Source: Pisaster brevispinus (taxonomy: Eukaryota > Echinodermata > Asteroidea > Forcipulatida > Asteriidae). From it: DNA of 64,000 nt. The stretch spans positions 17,552,592-17,616,591 of the forward strand of contig JAMKCF010000007.1 of assembly GCA_023634235.1 (NCBI GenBank). Direction: 5' to 3'. Under the pieces are notes generated by a model that worked only from the letters and a program-made list of their open reading frames with translations, was not told the origin of the DNA and made no database searches. This document shows, piece after piece, positions 56,298-64,000 of the stretch (position 1 is its first letter; each line of letters begins with the position of its first letter). The position numbers were made by a program, and so were the translations under genes.

Positions 56298-57722
56298 ATG
56301 GAGATTACAAAGTTGCGTATGTTTATGAGCATTGTCTTGACCACGTTGATCAGTTAGGCAGAATGTCAGTATTTCAACTTGAACCCAAAGAGTGTTACAG
56401 TCACAGAGGGGAGTAATGTAACACTCACTTGTGGATCGTTGTATTTACCAAGTTGTACTACTTATCATTTCAGTTGGCAGAGACGATTTAGTCAACATTC
56501 TGACAGTGAGCAAATTTCTGACTGTTCCTCTGTTACAGCGAACTTTGCAAACCGTAGACTTGCTGTTGAGTGGAGTAGTAATGTCTTTCATCTGTACATC
56601 AGTAACGTACAGCTAGCAGACAACGGAACATATTATTGGTGTGAAAATAGGGTTGAGGGAACAAAAGATCCCAGTGAGAAAGCTTTATTGACAGTTACTC
56701 CACTTCTCCCCCAGCATAAACCGAAGTGTGACTTTGAACCTGAACAACCAAGTGTTGGTTCAACCATCTTGTTTAAATGCACTCTCTCAGAACGCGATCC
56801 CCCGAGCCTGTTGACCTGGTTTAACTCCACATCAAACAGTCCTTTCGAAGTTGAAGACGAAACAGAAGTCACTCCAGGGGAGACTTATGCAGTTTCGCGA
56901 GAGTTGACTGAGTTTGACAACATGAGAGAGTTTATATGTGTAGCTGGTCCCCTTCCCGATGGTCCAAGTTGCTCCATTGCGCCTCTTCAGATACCAACGA
57001 CTGTCTCAATCTCACCCTCTCGGTTGACACTTCATCAACACGAGAACGCGATTTTCACGTGTGACTTCAAGTCTACACCACAACAGCTAGCAGATGAATA
57101 CAAATGGCGCGTGTTCCAGGGTGACAAAAACGAAGTAAGAGTTAACCGAGACACAATTCAGAGCTTCGATGGCCGTTTTAAACTTGACCAAAATGGACAA
57201 TATCTTCAGATTATTGACATAACTCCTGAAGAGTTCAACAACTCCTTGCTAAGATGCATTGCATTTCAAGACCATATACCATTCCCAAGCATCAATGGTT
57301 CGCTGCTGTTTCTGTTGCCTCTGCTTAAGGCCGGGTCAGAACAATCAACCATTGGTTCGTATCCGACTCCTTCCGACATCGCTGTTTTATCCGGTGAGGA
57401 GAAATACTGCCAATGGCCTGGTACAGCTGTCATTATAGGGGGCGCTGTTGAAGGCCTTGTCTTTCTAGTTACATCCGCTGCTCTCATTGGATACTACATC
57501 GTAAAGAACAAACGACAGAGGGAAGAACCACGCCCAAAACCGTCTGATGGTCGTGTGAGAACATCACCTGACATGCATCAGGGATGCTCCGTTGCCATGG
57601 TAGACTTGACATATACCGAACTCACGCGAGATGACGGTGAAACTTCTGAACCTTCACCGTATCAAAGTCTACGTTCGGATGCAGAGAGAGGCCATGAAAC
57701 TCTCTACAGTAACGTACCATAG
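56298..57722 (+). pseudogene. E-type short-tail receptor, stop in signal peptide
   Basis: ATG at 56298 gives MEITKLRMFMSIVLTTLIS and then TAG at 56355-56357, where the gene at 46169 reads CTGTAAGGC and this one reads CAGTTAGGC. Every other codon up to 57722 is open: Ig1 with C...W...DNGTYYWC and the extra cysteine pair, Ig2, Ig3, Glu-containing TM (GGAVEGLVFLVTSAALIG), and a tail with LTYTEL, SPYQSL (both ITIM) and TLYSNV (ITSM). A single nonsense lesion suggests very recent loss, a polymorphic null allele, a sequencing error, or readthrough. No in-frame ATG lies before Ig1 to rescue secretion. Confidence 0.85.
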
Positions 57723-58516
57723 CCTGTGCTGACATGCGCCCTCTAACTAGTATCTGTACGAGTTTCAACAGTAGAAATCCTAGAGAACTTTCATACGCAA
57801 GGTAAAAAACTTACCATGAAATACCCTTTTGGAATGCAAGTGTAGATACCGCAAGTTAACAGATTAAACAAAGGAACGGCAGCAACAAATCCAAACCTTC
57901 TGCTATGACTAAACAAATTCGCAGTAAAGTAACTGTTAGTGGCTCTCGAAAATCTTAATTTTCTTCTAAAGATACAAATTTAAAGTAACTATTTACTGTG
58001 AAATCAAAAGTTTAGTTGCATACATGCGTACATGCGTTTAATTTGATTTGTAATTACGACTGATTTTTAGAAGAGAATTACGTTTGCCAGGTCCAGTTCT
58101 GAATCTTATCTGCTACATTTGAAAATAGTAACTTCTTTCTAATGGATTGGTGAGTCACCGTAAACACTTGTTCTAACAGAAACCTTCCTAGTCCCACCAG
58201 ATGCATCAAATATGTCAAATGATTAAACAATTTTATAAGGATGCTGAAATATTGCTTTTACTAAAAACTAATAATAAAAAAAGTGTCATTGACGTTTGCC
58301 ACGTAATGAAATTCCAAGATATGCTGCGGTCTCTAGCCCTTTGGCGAGCTCTTTGGTTTAATTGTTTCGAAATTAGGTCTAGAATTCAAAAAGTTGTAAG
58401 TCCAAATCCCACCGAGGTGCCCTGCTGTTGGTTATACACGGTGATTGAGTTTGCTCCGACGAGAGCGACTGCACAGTACAAGAATAAAGCGCTCAAGACC
58501 ATTACAACATTCTTGA
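57723..58516 (+). other. Short-tail gene 3' flank
   Basis: Matches 31466-32268 and 47606-48395. No gene is supported. Confidence 0.6.
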
Positions 58517-59262
58517 AATGATAGCCTCACAAAGCCAATAACTGAGGCTTGGTGATTGTAACCCAGCTTCTTATCACACTCGTTTGTTAAACCGACTTAC
58601 CTGACCCGTTTAAAACTCAGTAAACAGAATGGCCAACTCGTTCGACCCTTGCTCTTTACTTATAGATTGGAAAAAAATCTGTGAAATAGCATCTCAAAAC
58701 TAACTTTTCTTTTTTGAACAGGGGGAACAATTGACCTTTTAATTTTGCCAGACATCAGTTAGACAAGGAAGTATTGAGCAAATTATCTTGAAACTTTAAA
58801 CCAACATTGCTTCAAAGAAATTTTAAAAAACGAGGAAGCGACTCTGTGAAAACATGAAGTTACGATTCTTTTCTAATAATAACAACCACAAAACTTAAAT
58901 AGATATTAACTGTTGACATTGACCTGTAAAGCAAGACAACCATATCCCACAATGTTGTTTCTGACATCCGTCCGTACTGAACATGTGATATCATTGTAAT
59001 TAGGGAAACACCAGGAAAAAAACACTTTTTGCATTATAATAATCTGAAGAGAAATGATGCGTCTGTAAATACAAAACTGTAACTGCCCCTGTGAAATTAA
59101 AAGAGAGGCTAGTGTAACCATGGTGTAATAGTGCAGACCAGATTGTAATCGAATGGAACATGGCACAGCATTAGTGCACTTATTTGTTTCTCGTTTTGCT
59201 CCGAGCTGTCTTGAAATGCTACGTTCTGGTTGGCATTCTACCAAACTACCAAGCGTGTAGAT
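58517..59262 (+). promoter_or_regulatory. Pseudogene 5' flank, box decayed
   Basis: Same unit as 32269-33035. The conserved box is degraded here (TTTCTGACATCCGTCC near 58968). Confidence 0.4.
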
Positions 59263-61240
59263 ATCGACATTACAAAGATGTGTATAATAATAAGAGAAAT
59301 GTATTAATCAAATTCGTAAGGCAGAATGTTAACATTTTAACCTGAACCCGCAGAATGTTGAGTCACAGATGGGAGTAATGTTATAATTATTCACTTGTGG
59401 ATCAACGTATTTAACAAGCTGTTCTCATTGTACACTGCAAAAAATATTGGTTAAATTTTGACCAACATTTTGACCAACGTTAGGTCTAATATGAACTCTC
59501 TAAACTGTTGGTCAAAATTTAGCCCAACAAGGTTGGGTAAATATTTTGACCAACTTATAGGTCTAATAAAATTACCATACTGTTGGTCAAAATCTTAATA
59601 AACTTTATTGGTAATGTTTTTAACCAATTGTTGGGTAGAAAGGTTTGATGTTTCAGTTGGGTAATTTTACTTGACCAAGTGTTGGGGATTTTTATCAACA
59701 AAAGTTGGTCAATATGTATTGTGCTATTAATTCACCATTTGATTCACAGTTCCCCGTGTGATACGGTGTGATACGTCGTTATACGTCCAGGCATCGAAAC
59801 AATCTTTTCCACAGTGGCGATTGGTGGAGAGCTGTGCCATTGGCGTCTCTCTCAAAAACGTGGGGTAGCCCATGGTTTATAGATGCTTTTGAAGGTTAGC
59901 TTTTAACTAAATAACGTTTGTTTTCCGTTCAGTTGCTTTACACAGTCGTGCCAGATGCAGTGCAAGCAATGCAGTGATAGTGCTATTTATGTATTGTTGT
60001 ACACCGCACTGCCTGCAGGATGTTTGTAACGTTACAATACATGTAAAAAGAAATGCATGATAAAACTGACAATAATTCAATGGCATTATCACTGTGCTGC
60101 TTCCTATAGGCAACTGTCACGACTATGTACAACTGAATAGGAAACAAAACTTAATAATTAGTTAAAAACTTGCCTTCAAAAGGATCTATAACCACTGGGC
60201 AACTCGCTCTTTTAAGAGAGACGACACGGTCACAGCAACTTCTCCACTCGCCATTTTGGAAAAGATCGTGTTTATGCTTTTATGCATGCACGTCGTAAGT
60301 CTTATGGCGGGAACAATTCCCAACTAATGTGGAAAATATGACCAGTTGTTGGGCAAATGTTTGATCGTAGTGCGCATGATCGAACGATTTTGCCCAACTA
60401 ATGTGCATAATTTTCACCAACAACTACTATTAATTAAAATAAACAAAAAGTTGCCCAAGATATGGGCATCAGTGTAACCAACAATTATAATGAATTTAGA
60501 TTGCGAAATATTTGCCCAACATTTGCCCAACATTTGTTTCACTTCTAAGGAAAAAAGGGCAAACAAAATGTTTTCCCAACAACAGCAATTGTTGATTTCG
60601 TTGGGCAAACATCGACCATTAGTTGTGGAAACCACATTGCCCAACAAATTGTGTCAAATGATTTGACCAACGTTTTTGCAGTGTAGCTTCAGTTGGCAAA
60701 GAAAAACTGATCCGCATTCTGCGATGAGCAAATTTGTGACTGTTTCACCGTTGCAGCGAGCTTTGCAAACCTTAGTGTTGCTGTTGAGTGGATTAGTGGC
60801 AGCTATCATGTGCACATTCTTAAGCTAGTAGACACCAGAACATAATTTTTTGGTGTAATTATATTGACTAATGGAACAATTGATCCAAGTCAGAAAGCTT
60901 TACTGACAGTCCACTTCTCCCCGAGGGAAAAACCCGAATTGTAACTATGAGCAACCTAGTGTTGGTTCAATCATCTTATTTAAATGCACTCTCTCAGAAA
61001 ACGACCCCGAGCCAGTTGACCTGGTTCGAACCCACACCAAGCAGTCCTGTCCAAATTGAAGGTAAATCTGAAGTCGATCCGGGTGAAAGTTGTTCAGATG
61101 AGCGTTTGTTGACCGAGTCTGACCACATAAGAGAGCTATCGAGACTTGACATGTGTAACTGGTCCCCTCCAGATAAACGTTACGTTGAATCTGTTTCAAT
61201 TCACTCTACTTTATCAATACCTACACACATATTCTAAAAC
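59263..61240 (+). pseudogene. Ig pseudogene interrupted by a DNA transposon
   Basis: Third copy of the dead Ig gene: mutated start (ATATCGAC), Ig1 with stops, then a 1251-bp insertion at 59433-60683. Ig1 resumes at GCTTCAGTTGG, followed by Ig2 (NALSQKTTPSQLTWFEPTPSSP, LLTESDHIRELSRLDMCNWS, PPDKRYVESVS) to about 61240. It shows the continuous target that the LINE interrupts in the copy at 33036. No Ig3, TM or tail. Confidence 0.88.
59433..60683. mobile_element. 1251-bp non-autonomous DNA transposon
   Basis: Ends CACTGCAAAAA and TTTTTGCAGTG are inverted; TA at 59431-59432 and 60684-60685 is the target duplication, and the uninterrupted site (CTCATTGTAGCTTCAG) is at about 33207. Both subterminal zones are packed with short repeats: TTGACCAAC and its complement GTTGGTCAA on the left, TTGCCCAAC and GTTGGGCAA on the right. 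Such motifs are typical transposase-binding arrays. The centre (about 59720-60300) is different sequence without a transposase ORF. A TA target suggests Tc1/mariner-type insertion, but the superfamily is not certain. Confidence 0.9.
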
Positions 61241-61660
61241 ATATTTAACATATAGATAACCATTTATGTTCGTTTTTTAATTAAACTAAAATTTGATAAT
61301 CTGACTTTCTTATATTGCTTTTTCAACTTACAAAATCATCTAATACTCACTGACCGAGTCAATCTACCCAATCATATGACAAACATGCTCTCTGGCCAAG
61401 ACAAGTTGGCAAATCATCTGACACTCACATCCTGACACAAGAACCCTCCCAACTCATCTGACGCTCACTGGCCAAATCAACAGAATTGAACGTAAACATC
61501 GACATTTTGCATTATAAAATTAGGTGCCAAAAACGGAACCTGGATCCAAAGCTACATCAAATTAAAGAAACCTGATAAGAGGACAAACAAAGAAGCATCT
61601 CTTTAAAACACGAGTTCAAGCTTAAACCATCAAACTCCTCTGTAAATAAAAACCCGTAAA
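61241..61660. other. Intergenic sequence upstream of a K-type gene
   Basis: Contains three loosely repeated phrases (ATCATCTAATACTCACTGACC, ATCATCTGACACTCACAT, CTCATCTGACGCTCACTGGCC; 61335-61470). Partly shared with 18250-18520. No gene is supported. Confidence 0.4.
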
Positions 61661-61984
61661 AACACTACCGAACTTATTGCCCTTTCCTGCATTATTGATT
61701 GACATCCGTAAAAACGTGCTATGAGGACCCGTGTCGTCCTAGTGGGTGGGGCCAAACCAGGAATTGTTCATATGGAAAGAAGAATGCGGTCTTGTGTATA
61801 ACTGCAGTGATGTAACTGTGTTTTTCCCAGTGTAATAATACAGTGCCAACCTGATCATCATCAGATCGATGAGTCACAATATAATGTTATGGAACATTTA
61901 CTGATGCAGCATTACACCGTTGTGTCTACATACCGGTTCATAAGACATTGCTGAGTTTTAACCTTACCACGCGTGTAAATAATT
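61661..61984 (+). promoter_or_regulatory. K-type 5' flank
   Basis: Has TGATTGACATCCGTAAAA at 61696-61713 and the same proximal blocks as 18520-18859. The TATA-like box is lost (GTGCTATGAGG where 18588 reads GTGCTATATAAGG). GTGTAAATAATT precedes the ATG. Confidence 0.5.
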
Positions 61985-63430
61985 ATGAAGACTACAAGAG
62001 TGTACATGTTTGTTAGCATTGTCTTTGCTACGCTGCCGCTGCCCTGTAAGACAGAAACTCAGGTTTTCACTTTGAACCCACAGAATGTTACAGTCACCGA
62101 GGGGAGTAATGTAACATTGACTTGTGGGTCGGAGTACTTACGAGAATGCACGAGGTACATATTCAATTGGAAATGGAGAAAAAATCAAGATTTTCCTATC
62201 GAGGAAATTTCTGCTTGTTCCACCGTTACACGGAGCTTTGCAAGACATAGGCCTGATAGTGTTGCTGTTGAGTTGATTAGTGGCCGCTATCATCTGCACA
62301 TCCGTAACGTTCAGCTGGAAGACACTGGAACATACTGGTGTTCTATGTATAATGCAGGGTATCGTACCAGTGAGAAAGCTTTACTGACAGTGATTCAACC
62401 TCTCCCCCAGTTCAAACCAAGCTGTGACTTTGAACCTGTACAACCTAGAGTGGGTGCAACTATCTCGTTTAAATGCACTCTCTCAGAACGCGAACCCCCG
62501 AGCCTGTTGACCTGGTTTAACTCCACATCAAACAGTCCTATCCAAATTGAAGATAAGACAGAAGTCACTGCAGGTGAGACTTATGCAGTTTCGCGAGAGT
62601 TGACTGAGTTTGACAACATGAGAGAGTTTATATGTGTAGCTGGTCCCCTTTCCGATGGTCCAAGTTGCTCCATTACGCCTCTTCAGATACCAACGACTGT
62701 CTCAATCTCACCCTCTCAGTTGACACTAGATCAACACGAGACCGCGATTTTCACGTGTGACTTCAAGTCTACACCACAACAGCTAGCAGATGAATATAAA
62801 TGGCGCGTGTTCCCGATTGACAAAGACGAAGTAAAGGTTAACCAAGACACTGTGCACAGCCTCGATGGCCGGTTTAAGCTTGTCCAAAAAGGACAAACTC
62901 TCCAGATTATCGACGTAACTCCTGAAGAATTCAACAATTCTCAGATCAGATGCATTGCATTTCAAGGCAGTACACCAATTTCAAGCGTCAATGATTCGCT
63001 GTTATTCGTCTTGCCTCTGTTTACGGCTGGGTCAGAACATTCAACCATCGATTTGTATCCGACTCATTCCGACATCGCTGTCATATACGGTGATGAGAAA
63101 TACTGGCAGAGGTCCCGTACAGCTGTCATTATAGGGGGTGCCGTTGAAGGCATTGTCTTGCTGGTTGCAGCCGCCTCTGTCATTGGATGCTACATCCTAA
63201 AGAAAAAACGACAAAGGGAAGAACTGCACCCAAAACCGTCTAATGGTCGTGTGAGAACATCACCTGACATGCATCAGGGGTGCTCCGTTGCCATGGCAGA
63301 CTTGACCAACTCTCCCACGTATACCGAACTCACACGAGATGACGGTGAAACTTCTGAACCTTCACCATATCAACCTCTATGTTCGGATGCAGAGAAAGGC
63401 CATGAAATTCTCTACAGTAACGTACCATAG
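61985..63430 (+). CDS. Intronless 3-Ig receptor, K-type, short tail
   Basis: 481 residues, intact, ATG at 61985. K-type signal peptide (1-25). Ig1 has C47/C119, W62, DTGTYWC and an extra C55/C78 pair. Ig2 has C164/C217 and C147/C228. Ig3 has C258/C323. The TM (about 379-404) carries E388 in GGAVEGIVLL. Short tail: Y446 in PTYTEL, Y462 in SPYQPL (ITIM) and Y477 in ILYSNV, which here fits ITIM (IxYxxV) where the gene at 46169 has TLYSNV (ITSM-like). YTEL and YQPL are 12 residues apart. It pairs a K-type head with the short tail, completing the set of four head/tail combinations. Likely a surface immune receptor; ligand unknown. Confidence 0.9.
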   Translation: MKTTRVYMFVSIVFATLPLPCKTETQVFTLNPQNVTVTEGSNVTLTCGSEYLRECTRYIFNWKWRKNQDFPIEEISACSTVTRSFARHRPDSVAVELISGRYHLHIRNVQLEDTGTYWCSMYNAGYRTSEKALLTVIQPLPQFKPSCDFEPVQPRVGATISFKCTLSEREPPSLLTWFNSTSNSPIQIEDKTEVTAGETYAVSRELTEFDNMREFICVAGPLSDGPSCSITPLQIPTTVSISPSQLTLDQHETAIFTCDFKSTPQQLADEYKWRVFPIDKDEVKVNQDTVHSLDGRFKLVQKGQTLQIIDVTPEEFNNSQIRCIAFQGSTPISSVNDSLLFVLPLFTAGSEHSTIDLYPTHSDIAVIYGDEKYWQRSRTAVIIGGAVEGIVLLVAAASVIGCYILKKKRQREELHPKPSNGRVRTSPDMHQGCSVAMADLTNSPTYTELTRDDGETSEPSPYQPLCSDAEKGHEILYSNVP

Positions 63431-64000
63431 CCTGTGCTGACATGCGCCCTCTAACTAGGATCTGTACGAGTTTCAACAGTAGAAATCCTAGAGAACTTTC
63501 ATACGCAAGGTAAAAAACATGCCATGAAATACCCTTTTGGAATGCAAGTGTAGATCGAGCAAGTTAACAGATTAAACAAAGGAACGGCAGGAACAAATCC
63601 AAACCTTCTGCTATGACTAAAACAATTCGCAGTAAAGTAACTGTTAGTGGCTCTCGAAAATCTTAATTTTCTTCTAAAGATATAATTTTAAAGTAACTAT
63701 TTAATGTGAAATCAAAAGTTTAGTTGCATATATGCGTACATGCGTTTAATCTGATGTTGTAACTACGACTGATTTTTAGCAGAGAGTTACGTTTGCCTGG
63801 TAGGTCCAGTTCTGAATCTTATCTGCTACATTTGAAAATAGTAACTTCTTTCTAATGGATTGGTGAGTCACCGTAAACACTTGTTCTAACAGAAACGTTC
63901 CAAGTCCCAACAGATTCATCAAATATGTCAAATGATTAAACAATGTTATAAGGATGCTGAAATATTGTTTTTACTAAAAACTAATTAAAAAAAAAAGTGT
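63431..64000 (+). other. Short-tail gene 3' flank, cut by window end
   Basis: Closely matches 31466-32030, 47606-48165 and 57723-58280. The array therefore probably continues beyond the window. Confidence 0.6.

Overview
This is metazoan genomic DNA. It is AT-rich, has long non-coding stretches, and carries non-LTR retrotransposons, a tRNA-Leu-derived SINE, several inverted-repeat DNA elements, and Ig-superfamily receptors with tyrosine-based signalling motifs. The repeat types (a tRNA-Leu(CAA) SINE with a (ATT)n L2-type tail, and a MITE beginning GTCGATTTCACAAA) together with the receptor style suggest a marine invertebrate deuterostome, perhaps an echinoderm. That assignment is inference; no single marker fixes the species.

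Left part (1-16.9 kb): a 68-bp satellite in two blocks (1-476 and 726-1620) with a higher-order repeat; two decayed LINEs (about 1.87-3.6 kb and 4.6-5.3 kb); a SINE (5983-6407) and a SINE relic (8801-8960); a 926-bp foldback transposon with a perfect 9-bp target duplication (11018-11943); a small TA-flanked MITE; a 30-bp perfect palindrome at 15386; and weak evidence for a small spliced minus-strand gene running from 13124 down to 7379.

Right part (16.9-64 kb): a tandem, segmentally duplicated array of intronless receptor genes. An intact member encodes a signal peptide, three Ig-like domains, one transmembrane helix and a tyrosine-rich tail in one uninterrupted frame. Four members look intact or nearly so: 22892-24688 (598 aa), 36234-38024 (596 aa), 46169-47605 (478 aa) and 61985-63430 (481 aa). 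A fifth (56298-57722) is open except for one stop codon in its signal peptide. The rest are pseudogenes or fragments.

Members combine two 5' types (an E-type start MEVTK/MEITK and a K-type start MKTTR/MKITR, each with its own promoter flank) with two 3' types. The long tail (about 200 aa) ends in two ITIMs. The short tail (about 75 aa) has three tyrosine motifs and follows a transmembrane helix containing a glutamate. All four combinations occur, so receptor head and signalling tail have been shuffled.

The repeated unit is about 10-16 kb: Ig pseudogene, K-type gene, a segment free of receptor genes (S1 25.1-28.9 kb, S2 38.3-42.7 kb, S3 49.3-52.2 kb), a transmembrane/tail fragment, a second tail fragment, then an E-type gene. 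Comparing units exposes filled and empty sites of several mobile elements. Overall the window looks like a fast-evolving, birth-and-death cluster of candidate paired inhibitory or activating immune receptors, an invertebrate counterpart in architecture to vertebrate SIRP, LILR or CD300 clusters. Ligands and expression cannot be read from the sequence.
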